DNA from: Undaria pinnatifida
Taxonomy: Eukaryota > Sar > Phaeophyceae > Laminariales > Alariaceae
Direction of reading: 5' to 3'
NCBI GenBank assembly: GCA_012845835.1
Contig: JABAKD010000016.1
Span: 15,579,625-15,643,624 of the forward strand
Length of the DNA stretch: 64,000 bases
Under the pieces are notes generated by a model that did no database searches, was not told the DNA's origin, and saw only the letters and a list, made by a program, of their open reading frames with translations. The position numbers and the translations under genes were made by a program. Of the stretch, positions 49,915 through 62,124 are shown in pieces (the first letter of the stretch is position 1; each line of letters begins with the position of its first letter).

Positions 49915-52900
49915 TCAAGAGCTGCCGCTGCTGGTTGGGAACTTAGTCTTGTCCTCCAACCAGGCATCCATTTGGCCGCTGCTCGCCAAGAGCAGGCCCA
50001 AAAACGGCGGGGAAGGCTCCAGCGGTCTGCTCAGAAACTCTGGGTGGTACTGGGTCCCCACGTAGTACGGGTGCTTCGACCCTGTCAAGAGAAGAAAAAA
50101 AACACAAAAATCGTAACTAGTAAAATAAAAATGTTGAGAAAAAAAAGGGATGACGCATGAGGGTCGCGGGTGCTTGCGATCCCTTTCAAATGGAAAGAAA
50201 ACACGAAACGAGGAAACGAAAGAAAACTGTTTTTTTCGTGTCTAAGTTAGAGCTCGCTACCTTAAGTCAGACATATATTTCGACTGTCCCTGATGGAGTC
50301 GGCAGGGTCGATGAATTACTAGGGAGGCTGTTGTGTCTCGCACAGCTGTGGGATACAGACGAGGGTCGCGAGTCAAGTGGCCTGCTCGAAAATCCTGGGT
50401 GGTGTTGCCCTCCAGTATATATAGCACGGGTGCTTGGAGCCCTTCACGAGAAAAAAGAGCGAAACTCGTCCAGGAAACATAACAAAATTACAAGAAGAAA
50501 AGAAAAGAAAAACGGGGTGAAGGACGAGGGCCGAGAGTCCAGTGGCCTACTCAGAAGAAACTCTGGGTGCTACTGCGACCCCACGTGGTACGGGTGCTTC
50601 GGCCCTTTCGAGAGAAAAAAAAAGAAGGGAGGGAACATGAAGTAAAGGGGTTTTACTCATTTTGGTGAGTCATGATTTTCTTATATCAAGAAATGCGTAC
50701 CAATCCCACTCTCTGTTTCTGTCCCTCCCTCAAATTGGAGAATGTCTACATATGTAATGTAACGATCTCTCCGCGGTCAGGCGATCTCGTCCTCCTTTAG
50801 GCCAATATTTGATCCAACGGTTTTTGGAGGGGACAGTCTCCCGTCTCCCGTTGCGAAGCGAGGCATGCCTTTCCGCTTGCACATACTATACATGCAGCAT
50901 GGTCACACCAGAAGAGAAACGCGGAGAAAGGAAGAAACTGGCAGCAGCACCTCATGACCCCTCTCCCCCCCTCCGGTGCAAGCAATGCCTGCTTAGACGG
51001 GTCAACACCCGACGTGCTTCGTCCCGGCTTCGTAGGTATGCGAGGGTCTGTGGTCCTGAGGACTGCCGCTATGCATTACAGCATGACACCCCCCTCGCTT
51101 GGTGCACGCGATGTCTGTCTGGTCGGTGAAAACTGGACTTGCTTCGTCCCGGCATTGTAGGTATGCGAGGGTCCATACCCTATGGTATTAACGCCGTTAC
51201 GATTGGAAACCCATTTTGGGGTGAAAATTACTTGGAGTTAGTGTAGGGAGAGTTATTAAGGATTTCAAGGGGGTAAGGGCTACGGCCATGCATGATATGA
51301 CCCCCCCCCCCCGACCCCCCCGTGCGCTCTGACTCACGTGGAATCTCCGCGATCTCCATCCTCAGGCCCGTCTCATCCCTGCCCACGAATTCCAACCCTG
51401 CGCTCTGTATCTCGTCGATGTGCTTAGGGTTGACCTCGTACCTACCGAACGGGACAGGAAGAGGAGTTGCATGGACAAACGTTGGCGGCGGCAGGGAGGG
51501 GATATGCGGACCCAATCAATGATAGACGTATTATTGGATGAGAATCGACGAGCATACCAATCTTAAAAGTGGTAACGCTGAACCCTACGCGCGATAAAAA
51601 AGAAGGCGCGTACCGGGGGGGAGGAGGGAATACCCCTGTGACCACGGCTTACGGGTAGTCCAGAAGCTCGCGGAGGGTAAAGCCTTTTCGACGAATTGAG
51701 CTGGAGAGTAAGAAGTGATAACTGGAAAAAGAGGCAAAAAAGATGCACGAGTGGCAACAGTAAAATCACACGGTTATCACCCTGTGCGGTGCTGCAACGG
51801 CACGGTCGATTCAGCGCCTGAAAAAACAAGACGAAGCAACAACAACAACAACAGCAACAACAGCAACAACAACAACAAAAGGCGCGCTCACCGATGCCTG
51901 TGACGCTCCATGACGTCCTCCACGTCGCCGTACAGTCTTGCCGACAGCGAAGCATCCCCGCTCGAGAAGGGTCGGAGGATCGTCTTGCGCTGGCCTAGCC
52001 GCATCGTAGCCCCCATCACTGCAGCAGTAGCAGTAGCAGTAGCAGTAGCCGCAGTAGCAGTAGTTATCGTTTTCAGTCAGTATCATATCCAGTAAGCATT
52101 GGTTTAAGTAGGCATTGAGAAAGTTCTCAGGAGGTGCCGGTATCGTTTTCCGTGCCCTCTTTACAGGGCCAAGTGACTAAGGGATGGCGCGTAACTCAAC
52201 TTTTCGAGTCTCTGTTCATCTGTCTGTGGAGCGATAGAAGCTCGCCATATCGTAGAGGAAAAAAAACATAAAACTTGTATATTGCTGTCTCTCTAGGAAG
52301 ATGTGTTGGTATGTACCTTCCTTGTAGACCTCTGGCATGAATAGTATGTTGGTGTCTCTCTAGGAAGACGTGCTGGTATGTACCTTTCTTGTTGACCTCT
52401 GGCATGAATATCACCACCGGACTAGAGGTATCCTCCTCGCACTCCGTGCTGTTCGCGCTCTCCCAGCCCAGCAACGTTCGGCAGTACTCGACCACCATGC
52501 ACTGGAACCCGAGACACACGCCCAGCAGCGGCTTGCGTGTCTCTCTCGCCCACCTGAGAAGGGAGGCAACCACCCAAAAGCAAGCATATCAGTTGATGGC
52601 CTAGCTTTGACCCGTCAAGATATCGTTGCAGCTAATGTACTGATTTCAGTGCGGGAAGTTGTGTTACGGCAATCCGTCAAGACCTCCTTAGACCTAATAT
52701 ACTGATTTCAGTGTCAAAAGTTCCTTGATGGCTATTCATCAAGATCTCCATAGGCAAACAAAACCGATCTCAGTTTGGCAATTTCCTTGACTGCTATACG
52801 TCAAGACATCCTTAGACTCAACATACTTTTTCTAGCGTGGGAAGCTCCTCGACGGCAATCCGCCAAGACCTCCTTAAACGTAGTATACTGATTTTAATGT

Positions 52901-55900
52901 GCGACATTTCTTGACGGCTATCCACCAACATCTTCTTATACTTAAATGTACTGATTTTGGTGTGGTCTGTTACCGGTCAAGACGTCCTTAAACTTAATAT
53001 ACCGATTTCAGTGTGGCGTCAACCGACATCTTCGCCAACAGGTGTACGCGGTAATAAAAAAGGGGCTACGGGCAGACGACAGAGGGTGGTGGTGGGTGTT
53101 TATCTGGTGCGATATCGCCACGGGCTGTTACAAGGTATATTTCTATGAATCTGGACATACGGCCCTGCAGGGTGGGCTAGTGTTATGGTATCTCCCCTCC
53201 CACGTTGCGGCGTTATGATTTATAGCAGCTGTTCCCTCTATAGCTGGCAAGCGTTATCGCCTGCCTGAACGAACGGCTCCGCCCCCCTTTCGGTCAGAAG
53301 GTATCCGTCGGACAGCAAGCAACTAATACCAGACATGTAACGACCACTACTTTATGACACCACCCCCAATACCGTCACACTACCATCACCACCGCCATCA
53401 CTACAAGGGGTGTCCTACATTTTTGTGTCTTTTTCAACAATGCCTCACTAACCCTGACCCTTATCCACACAAAATACCGGTCGAGACTGCCCCCTCATGA
53501 CACGACTGGGGTAAAATGGTTGAAAAAATGTCAAATAATGTGCATCACTGACTAAAAGGGGCATAACTGCTGTGTTCAATTAAGCACAGCAATCACGAAA
53601 TTGGGGGGAAACATGGTACGTACGTACTTACTACTCTAGTGGCATTTAAGCTTCCCATACCGCAAACGACGTAAAATAAAGCAGGACAAAAAATAAACAA
53701 CAGCGAATAAGAGAAGAACGGATAATATACAACATAGGGAAAGAGAGCAGAATGGATAAAAAAAGTAGGGAGGAAGAGCAGAAGGGATACAAGCCTACCA
53801 TACTCACTTGGCGGTGAGTATTTTTCCCTCCACCCCTCGCGTGCCGAAACCGCCCGGAAGGACCACGCCGTCTACGCTCTTCAGGGTGTTCCACGTTTCG
53901 GCGTGTTTCTCCGGGGACTCCTTCAACATTTCCGCCTTGATATTGAGTGCAGGGAGCGTTTTGCATGGGGCAAAGGGGAAAGAGGGAGGGAAGGCGACGT
54001 TTCGACATAGTAGTCGTTGGAGTAGGTATATGGGCCCCGATACCCAACATCATACCCGATATCCAATACATGATGTCCGATACCCGATAATTGATGCCCG
54101 ATATCCAATACCTGGTACATTATATCCGATCCGATACTTAATATCCGATACGTGATGCATCATTACGCTATCAGGTACAGGATAAACGAAAATGATACAC
54201 GACACATGATGTCTACATATATATGATTCCAGGTACCTGGTACAGCATACCCCACACATGATGCGTGATACCAGGGCACAATGATAGCAGGTACCATGTG
54301 ATAGCCGATATCCCATACAAGATGTCCGATACACGACACACAATACCCGATACTTGATACATGACGCCGACAAAATGATACTATGATAGGATGCTTAATA
54401 AATTACGCACAATATAGGATACATGATAAACGATGCAAGGTATATGACTACCCGATCCCCGACGCATGATCCCCGATACATGGTACATGATATATGATAC
54501 ATTGTGTCAGGTGCTGGTACATGATATGATGCATCGGTGGGAGAAGGCGCACCTCAAGGTTGGAAGCCTCCACCCAAACCAGCGTCAGGTCCCTCCCGAC
54601 GTGCACGGCCGAGTGCTTCAAAGCCTAAAACCGAAACAAAACCGACGGGGTTATAGAGGGAGGGAGGGAGGGAGGGAGGGAGGGAGGGAGGGAGGGAGGG
54701 AGGGAGGGAGGGATGAACACACCAGCAACACCAACGAAACACATTCGGAATTTTGCCACGCCCTCTCATCTACCTCTTCCCCCCCCTTCTGCCCTGTTCC
54801 CCCCCTCCCCCTCAAAAATCTTTGCGACTCGAGGGCACAAACGTTTGAACACAAAAAAGCACACTCGGTAATTTTGCCACGCCCGCCTTCCCCCCTCCTC
54901 TCCCCGCCCCGTCCCTAGGACTCGAGGGACGAACTTTAAAAACAAAACACAGCAGAACCATTTGGTAATTTTGTCACGCTCTCCTATATCACCCCCCCCC
55001 CCCCCCCCCCCCCGTCCCCGCCTTACCTTGATGACGCTGAGGTAGGAGTCCTGCAGCCCCGTATACTTTCCGACGACCGCGATGCGCACCGGAGTGGTCA
55101 CTTCGTCGACGCAGCTGGCGAGGCGGTTCCATCTGGTCATGTCGGGGGGGGACACGACACTTTTGAACCCCAGCTGCCTCCGGAAAATGTTGTGGAGGTC
55201 CTGTTCGTTTGTTGCCAACGCCGACAAATTAAAGGCCGAAAAAAAACGAGGCACGATAGAGCCGAGCAAAAACCAAAGCACGAAAACGAAAGTTCGAAAG
55301 CGAAACAATTTCATCGCGTGTTTGTTTGTTTATTAAATAGTTGTCGGGCTGTGCCCCCCGGCAGGTTACCTCTTGTGCGCTTGTCGCGTGGAGGGCACGC
55401 CGAGGTGGGTCTGTATCTCGGGTAAGCACGGAACGGAGTCTGGGGAACCTCCGGTGACCTTGAACTAGTGTGTAATGAGGCGGTACTATCTAGGGGAAGG
55501 GGGTCTGGTATCGGCATCACCCCCCTCTATTTTAGAGACATGCAACTGTGCGTCTAAATCCACATAGTGTAGACTATTAGCAGTGAGTTAGGTTTTCTTC
55601 TCGGAAACACCATATTATCCTGTAGCGTACATGTATCGTACCGTAACTATATTTCTCACCCGATAGCACCGTAACATACTTTGTTGTAACGTACGAATAG
55701 CCTTCTCTTGCCGTTATCTTACCGAATGGTAACGTATGAATAGCTTATCTTACTGTCCACTGTATGATCGGTATCTGACCTGCTCGACAAGGATGAGAGG
55801 CACGTGGTAGATGTTCGTCACATCGTACACCGTCAGAACGCTCGTCGCCTACCACATGCCGGAACCGAAAAAAAAAGCGACGTGGAACGGCACCGCACGA

Positions 55901-58900
55901 CACAGGATGAGGCTAGGGAGGGTGAGTTGTGGGGCGGGATTAGCACATACGATGCGCATGAGCGAATTCGAGAACAAAATCGAGAACAAATGCAAGAACT
56001 ACACCACAAAACAACTTCAAGGAACAAGAAACACAACAGCAAAATTCACGACAAAAGGATGGAAGAACAAAAGTAAGGGACGAGAACAGAAAAGCATGAA
56101 CAGGATGGAAGAACAAAAGCAAGGGAACGAGAACAAAAAAAACATAAAAAGCACGCCAGTGACAGCACATGACGAACATACAAATCGGCTGTGTTGCTAT
56201 TTTATACGGCTGTGTGTTGGCTGGGCTTGACGGTTGTTGATAAAGGTATTAAGATAGACGTTCCTGTACATGGTATATCATTCGTCATTTGGATGGTGCA
56301 GCAAAAGCTACCTGTTACTCGTCGTTATTGATAGCAAACACCACATGTCGAACCACACACGCACTAACCAATTGCAAAGGCGCAGAACAACTGAGTAAGC
56401 CAACAAACAACTAATCGGTGACATGCTACACAATAGTTACTACCAGGTAATAGTTACTGTTAGTAACCATTAATAGTAGTCAGATACCCCCCAGCCCAAA
56501 CAACGACACACTTTCGCACAATCACAAAAGTATAACGAACGGCGGTATACACGTGCGAGCGAAATCGAACAATAAAAATTGGGAAGGAACCAAAAAAGAA
56601 ACAGCACGCACAAAAATGGACTCACAAAGAGCCAAGGAACGATAACTAAAAACGGACCAGTGACAAACGAAAGACGAACGAGCAAAACGGCTACAAAACA
56701 GATAGTCATACAACAACCTCTCATGGCCTCGCGTTAGTGCAGCATCCTTTAGTGCGGGGGGGGCAGCATAATGCGGTGAAACACGCTTGGGGCCCCAGTT
56801 ATAGTGGGGTGAAACTCACTTGGGGCTCCGATATAGTGCGGTGAAACTCGCATTCTCGCGTGTCCTACGCATCGCACCATCCCGAAAAAGTTCGGGGTGC
56901 CACCTTAGTGCGTACATCGTTGGTTGGCATTGTTGTTTGACAAGACACCGCATCAACGAGGGCCACGACTGCACTGTACTGTACTGGTATCTACATAGTG
57001 TTTTGCCCTTTTGACGTACCGGCACTTGGCAGAAAATGGAAATCTTGTTACGAGTGGATTCTTGCAGCATCTCCGCGCTGCACTCGGATTTTCCACGAGG
57101 TAAAAAACGCGAGCCCGAGACGAGCGAGGGGCATAGCGGATGGGACACGACGGCGTCGGGGGGGGGGGGGGGGGGTTGTGAGCACACCCGGGGGCGCCTA
57201 CAAGCAAACAACAAATTACTCGTTTCTCCTAACTGGATAACCCCACCAGGTTATCACACTACAGAGTAGTGGTCTCCCTATGGTGTCGCATTTGCCAGCC
57301 AACAATACTAGCACTACAAGGGCCACCGCCACTATAGGGTACCAGGTATAATACCGATACTGGCACTAGTGTAACGGGTCCCAGTCGTGCCAAACGATTC
57401 CACCGGCACTATATCGGCAAATCGGTACTGCGGAACCGGCACCATACGGGAGACCTCCACGACCGTCGTATGATCATCATGAGTGAAAAAAATGAGTTTC
57501 TTGCCGGTTTTTAGGTTAGCATCAGATATTCAACGGAGAGCCGCCGTCTTTCGCCAGCGCACTACAGGATCAGACTGACGGCTCTACTACTCGATCAATA
57601 TTAATCGGTCACTCGGTATCATACACAAACAAATCAACGTCGACCTATGATACCAGAGAGCGTTTTCGGCGCTCGAACGAAAGTCGTGGGAGGCTTCATC
57701 CACCGCCTACCTCCTGCAACAGATAACGTCGGGGTGAAGCCCCACGGACCGCAGCTCTCTAACGGTCTGCTGCGTGGGCTTGGTCTTCTGCTCCCCGACG
57801 CTGCCCAGTACCGGCACAAGCGTAACGTGGACCAGCGACATGCGGTTCCGCCCGACGCGGAATTGAAACTGCCGTAATGCCTCCAGAAATACGGACGACT
57901 CGATGTCGCCCACGGTGCCTCCGACCTGTATGCGTGTTTGCGATGGAGATTGAGAGCTGAGAGTTGAGAGTTGAGATTGAGATTGAGATTGATGCAAATA
58001 ATACGTTTTGGGTTTCTGGTTTGGTTTTTGGTTTGGTGTTTTTTTTGTTCTCGATTTCGTTTCATCGTTGTCGTTGTTGACAGTTACCGCGACCGACTAA
58101 GAGGTAGGTCATGTTAGGTAAAATCTGGTAGATCGCACTTGATAAATAGGTCTTACGGTCAGGTTGGGTTGGGTTGGGTTGGGTTGGGTTGGGTTGGGTT
58201 GGGTTGGGTTGGGTTGGGTTGGGTTGGGTTGGGTTGGGTTGGGTTGGGTTGGGTTGGGTTGGGTTGGACCAGCTTAATAATAGTAGTTTTAATAAACAAC
58301 ATTTAGAGCAACATTACGGGTCGGACTAGCAGTACCTACTGCCGCAATCTCTCTCACCTCTATGAGGCACACGTCCGGGCGGTGGTTGGAGCCGTCGACG
58401 GGAATCTCCGCCACCCGCTCTATCCACGCCTTTTCCGGCGGTGCGAGTGTGAAACGAAACAAAACAAAGCGGAATGAGAAAAAAAAAGCGGAACCGGAAA
58501 GAAAAACAAAAAAACGGAGCGAAACGACAAAACGGAAGCGAACGAAACGTTAACAGGATACTCTCCTCACGTTTCACGCAGTGTGCTACGGTTGCTGAGG
58601 TCCTGATTTTCAACCTCATAATGTGGATTTTACAGAAACAAAATGAGACATACATCAGCTGTGAGTTCGACCCATTGAATAGTCGATACTCACTCAGCTT
58701 TGCAAGCTGCGTGATACATCGGCCGCGCGTGTTCGGCGTCCTACACCCCTCGTTAAGGATGTATCGTGGCTCGTACCAGAGCTTCATAGGTGTTACCTGG
58801 ATCTCATCCGTGATGTGCGGCACAACCTGTACCGTTTTGCCCAGGTACTCCCCCTTGCGCTCCTTGAGGATGACCGACTGGTACACCTGGGCACGCACAT

Positions 58901-61900
58901 TGTTTTCATTCGTAGAGGAGGAGAAGGCGTACGTCCAATGAGAAGGACAGGAGAAATAAACAGGTGAACTACATAGCTCGATCAACAGGCAGACCGCCCT
59001 CCCCCCGCCCCGTCAGACCCCCCGCCCCCCCCCCCCCCGCCCCCCTCCCTTCCCCCCACCCACATCCCTCCTGCCCTCCCTCCCTCTCCCTCCCTCCCTC
59101 ACCCCCCCCCGTCCCCCCCCATTGAAAAAAAAGGAATGTGAGGGCCCAAACGTTGGAGGTGTTTCTATTAGGAGTGGGAACGATGATCCGTCTAGAGAGC
59201 GATAAGTGGTCTACGGTCAACCGAGTACGGCCGCCCCACCTCCGCCCCCAGCCCCCTCTCGTTATCACCTTTCCCGTAGTGATATTGTGATCCCTCGACA
59301 GCCGCACTCCAAGGAATCTCTCGTAGTTCCCAAGGTCCAAGTCAGCCTCCCCCCCATCATCCAACACGAACACCTCGCCGTGCTCAAAAGGCGACATTGT
59401 GCCAGCATCCGTGTTCTGTACAGACAGGCGGGGGTGCGGGCGTACAATACGCGTCGATGGATCAGGTCAATGCCTTTAAAAACGCAACCATGTCTTGGAT
59501 GATATTTTCATGTCTTGTTTATGGAACTTCAACTGTCCTCGAAGGCGGCAAAATTTGAAGGCAACTTCAACTTCCACACACAAGAACCAAAAAGATAGAG
59601 ACAAAAGAAAAGGAAAAGAAAAGTCCAATACAGAGTTGGCAGAAACCCAATTGGAAGGAACTAGTTGAAAAACCAAGAAGCAGCTGAAAAAACGACGAAA
59701 ATAAGGCGAAGGAACACATCAACGAAAAGCTGGACCGTTCCGCAAAAATGGAAGCAGGCGGTGTTCAAGAGGGAGGTCCTGAGAGACCAGACATGTGCCA
59801 ACCAAGCCCGTTCAGGAACAAGGCAAAAGCAAGTAGTAAGTTGTATGTATACAATAGTATTACAGTATAACAGCATACTCGTATGCAGCAGCAGCGGCAC
59901 AACGGCAGCCGTGCTCCAAGCCCTCGCCTTTGCACCAGTCGTGTACGTGTGTCGTTGGTGCAAGGCAGCAGGAGGAGATCTAACCACGACGACAACATTT
60001 TCATCTCCAACGCAACAACAACGAAGCACACATCGTCGGACCTAAGGTAAACGAAGCATGCAGTAGCACAAAAAGCTGTAGCCCATACCTACCAATGAAA
60101 CGCCTGTCTCCACTTCCCCCCCGTACTTGCCTTCATTTCTATCGGACATATGATAGGGTTCAGCATTCCCTCTCTTCAGCTTTTTAATGCTCGTCGATTT
60201 TTATCGAATTTCGCGAACTGGTACCTTACCGCTTTTTCGACAACATGGTTGACATACTCTTTAAATTATATATATATACCCTGACCCTATCCCTAATCCA
60301 ATGAAACGCAACAACCATTGTACATGTACGGTGAAACCCCCTTCGTCCCGTACACAGTGTGCGTCAACCATGTTGTCGAAAAAGAGGTGAGCTCTACTGA
60401 GCGTTTTCGGCCTGCCGATTTGAAGGAAATAGTCCCTTGGATTCGAACCTACGACCTCGACCTAAATAGCTACGCGGTTTCCTTTGGACCACCCGGGACG
60501 CCGGCTTATTAATACCAGGTAGTAAGACTAGTGTAGAGCACGAGTATATCAAAATATACATGATAAACCGGTGCATTCCACTGCCGTCAGATTTTGACCC
60601 CTCATAAATGGGCTTCATAGTTTCTGTGCACAGATTGATTGACATCACCCTGTTGACCCTGGTACAAGCTACGAGTAATTCTAAGGAGAGTCGCCGTCTA
60701 CGTATATCGTTGATTATTTTTAGTACACACACCCAGCAACATGCGCGAACGGAGTAGCACACACAGCTATTACGTAGCAAATACCCCTGGTGATAGTTTC
60801 GACGAAATAACCCCCCCCCCCCCTACCTTCTCCCATTCTCCTGATCATATCTGTTTCGTTCCTCAGTCGAGATCTTGACATGAAATGCGCTATACGTGGC
60901 CCGTCGAAGCCAGTTGAGGCATGCGAGCACCATAGGCATGCACCGAGCCAGCTGGCAAGGTGCCAAACAGCATTACTTGTTGTGTGCATGTGATAATACG
61001 AGCACGAGTACGATGCCGTTACTCTGTACCTGGTAGGAGGTCTGCCAGCGTTTACCGGCAGTCGTCCTGGCCGTGAGCAACGTTACGTACGTCTTTACAA
61101 GCGCGCTTGAAAAAAGGCGCGGAGGAACGAAACTGCTGTCTTGTTTCTCTTACCTGGTACATGTATGTTACGGGCGGCCCTTGTGGTGATGACAGTATGA
61201 CAGCCCTCTATCGAACGACAGCGATCGCGCGTCCTAGACCCTTTCATGAAGGATAGCATTTACGAATAGTGCCTTCAACTGCCAGCCAGCAGCAGCAACA
61301 GCAGCAGCAGAAGCGGCAGCAGTCGTCGTGCAGGAGAAGAGTCCTTGCTTGCTGTTGGTGCTTGCTTGTAGAAGTTTGAAAATAGCACAAAAACTGCAGC
61401 TGTTGCAACGCCAGCATCGCGATGCGAGGAAGGTGCTAACACGCCATGCTAACACGCCGCGCGCCCGTGTTTTCGCCGGAATTGTCTCGCATTGTCTTGA
61501 CTTAGCGTGAGTGCCAGTATGGATTGTATGGTGGACCGTACAAGATGGTTCGTGGGTCCACTGCCTGTCATTAGAGTGGTCGGTGCTTGGGTGTACTCGT
61601 TTCGCCAACGCAATCAAGACCTGGTAACTATTTGAACCAAAAAGTTTAGTTTCACTTGAATTCAACACTCATTCCATACATATCGTACCTACATACTAGT
61701 AGGTGTTGAAAACGAGCACCACATTGGGCAAAAATATAAAGACTTCTTTATATTTATATAAAACAAACACGGTTATTATATTTACGTACACATCGGTAGC
61801 AGCACTAATGTTGTGCTGTAAAGGTAGTACATGCCCTACCAGAAACTAGAGCAACGCACAACGCAAACACGAAGAGGAAAAGCAAACCAACCAACCACCC

Positions 61901-62124
61901 ACCAGGTAGGGGTCGATCTTAATCGAGGTCGTCCGCAATCCACAGTTCTTCAGCATGCGGCCGATGCTGCTGATAGTCACGCCCTTCCCCAAGCCGCTCA
62001 CTACGCCGCCCGTTACCACGATGTACTTCATTGGCTCGAGAGGATCACGGCCATCCGAGGTCGCGCTTGCAGCAGGCGCAGCTGGAGGGTGGGGAGCAGT
62101 ACCGTTGGCCTGTGCGTGCGCCAT
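49915..62124 (-). CDS. CTP synthase (UTP + glutamine + ATP to CTP)
   Basis: It catalyses the last step of CTP synthesis in the cytosol. Exons, 5' to 3' on the minus strand: 62124-61903, 59415-59269, 58886-58797, 58429-58358, 57925-57711, 57077-57020, 55848-55780, 55200-55027, 54624-54553, 53935-53808, 52553-52384, 52018-51892, 51441-51338, 50081-49915. The sum is 1815 nt (604 residues plus stop) with every phase matching; the usual family length is 530-600. A 31-residue Ala/Pro-rich leader precedes [17 protein letters not shown] (P-loop, Lys near 47). Then [46 protein letters not shown] and [20 protein letters not shown]. The amidotransferase half has [13 protein letters not shown], the nucleophile elbow GVCLGFQ (Cys near 429), [18 protein letters not shown] and YHPEF (His 562, Glu 564). 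All catalytic residues are present. Weak acceptors are AAG at 58430 and at 53936. Confidence 0.96.
50340..50640 (-). pseudogene. Two decayed copies of the CTP synthase last-exon start
   Basis: The real exon 14 begins at 50081. Upstream of it in the gene, at about 50362-50460 and 50535-50630, two blocks match its first 60-70 bases plus the acceptor and pyrimidine tract. On the plus strand, all three share GTGGCCTGCTC or a variant, TCTGGGTGGTACTG or a variant, ACGGGTGCTTCG and GAGAGAAAAAA. The copy at 50535-50630 would read KHPYHVGSQ and then stop before HPEF; the other has lost the frame. Both keep an acceptor-like end. A third, shorter piece (GGGTGCTTGCGATCCCTTTC) lies at about 50168. Confidence 0.85.
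50985..51180 (+). repeat. Dispersed repeat R1 fragments
   Basis: Two partial pieces, GCAAGCAATGCCTGCTTAGA with CGTGCTTCGTCCCGGCTTCG, and GGTGCACGCGATGTCTGTCT with GCTTCGTCCCGGCATTGTAG, appear to be R1 fragments in tandem. They lie in CTP synthase intron 13. Confidence 0.6.
51208..51275 (+). repeat. Dispersed repeat R5 fragment
   Basis: It contains GGAAACCCATTTTGGGGTGA, TTACTTGGAGTTAGTGTAGG and CAAGGGGGTAA, in R5 order. It is followed at 51285 by an R1-like tail (CTACGGCCATGCATG) and a C-run. Confidence 0.6.
52286..52412 (-). repeat. 67-bp duplication spanning the CTP synthase exon 11 donor
   Basis: The blocks 52286-52345 and 52353-52412 share TGTCTCTCTAGGAAGA, TGGTATGTACCTT and GACCTCTGGCATGAAT. 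The second block (52353-52412) contains the last 29 bases of exon 11 and its donor (AAAG|gtacat at 52384). The first block lies in the intron and carries a complete decoy copy of exon end plus donor (GAAGGTACATACC on the minus strand). Confidence 0.88.
52613..53030 (+). repeat. 62-bp minisatellite in CTP synthase intron 10
   Basis: About seven diverged units contain GTCAAGACCTCCTTA.AC, TAATATACTGATTTCAGTGT and TTCCTTGACGGCTAT. No open frame follows the unit. Confidence 0.85.
53405..53548 (+). repeat. Dispersed repeat R4 (second copy)
   Basis: Same order of blocks as 15400-15545: TACATTTTTGTGT, ACTAACCCTGACCC, AAATACCGGTCGA, GGGGTAAAATGGTTGAAAAA, TGTGCATCACTG. It lies in CTP synthase intron 10. 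Confidence 0.7.
54020..54520 (+). repeat. Degenerate ATACCCGATA / ATACATGAT array
   Basis: About 500 bp of loosely repeated 9-20 bp units (CCGATATCCAATACATGATG, CCGATACATGGTACATGATA). It includes two of the 9-mer TACCTGGTA motifs, at 54109 and 54234. It lies in CTP synthase intron 9. Confidence 0.8.
54657..54713 (+). repeat. GGGA tetranucleotide tract
   Basis: Fourteen perfect GGGA units begin about 33 bp upstream of exon 9 of CTP synthase (exon start 54624). On the transcribed strand the run is CCCT, a pyrimidine stretch that may serve as, or extend, the acceptor's polypyrimidine tract. Confidence 0.93.
58163..58267 (+). repeat. GGGTT pentamer array, about 21 units
   Basis: An uninterrupted run of GGGTT lies in CTP synthase intron 4 (on the transcribed strand AACCC). 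It is telomere-like in composition but not the TTAGGG or TTTAGGG unit known from many algae. Confidence 0.95.
58640..58745 (-). repeat. Dispersed repeat R3, inverted copy
   Basis: Read on the minus strand: ACGCGCGGCCGATGTATCAC, GCAGCTTGCAAAGCTGAGTG, AGTATCGACTATTCAATGGG, TCGAACTCACAGCTGATGTA. This matches 15700-15800 block by block. It lies in CTP synthase intron 3. Confidence 0.7.
59130..59215 (-). repeat. Dispersed repeat R2, inverted copy
   Basis: It contains GGGCCCAAACGTTGGAGGTG and TTTCTATTAGGAGTGGGAAC, the reverse of the R2 signature at 10935 and 17098. It lies in CTP synthase intron 2, 50 bp beyond exon 2. Confidence 0.65.
60232..60384. repeat. Perfect 22-bp inverted repeat, 109-bp loop
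   Basis: CTTTTTCGACAACATGGTTG plus AC at 60232-60253 is repeated inverted at 60363-60384 with no mismatch. The loop contains a short TA run and CCCTGACCCTATCCCTAATC. It could be a small MITE or a transcribed hairpin in CTP synthase intron 1. Confidence 0.75.
60432..60499 (-). other. tRNA-like sequence with A and B boxes
   Basis: On the minus strand, a perfect A box (TGGTCCAAAGG, 60491-60481) and a perfect B box (GGTTCGAATCC, 60449-60439) start 42 nt apart. The ends GTCCC and GGGAC can pair. The D, anticodon and T stems pair poorly, so it is not a clean tRNA. It may be a tRNA pseudogene or the head of a tRNA-derived SINE. It has the same orientation as CTP synthase, in intron 1. Confidence 0.5.
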
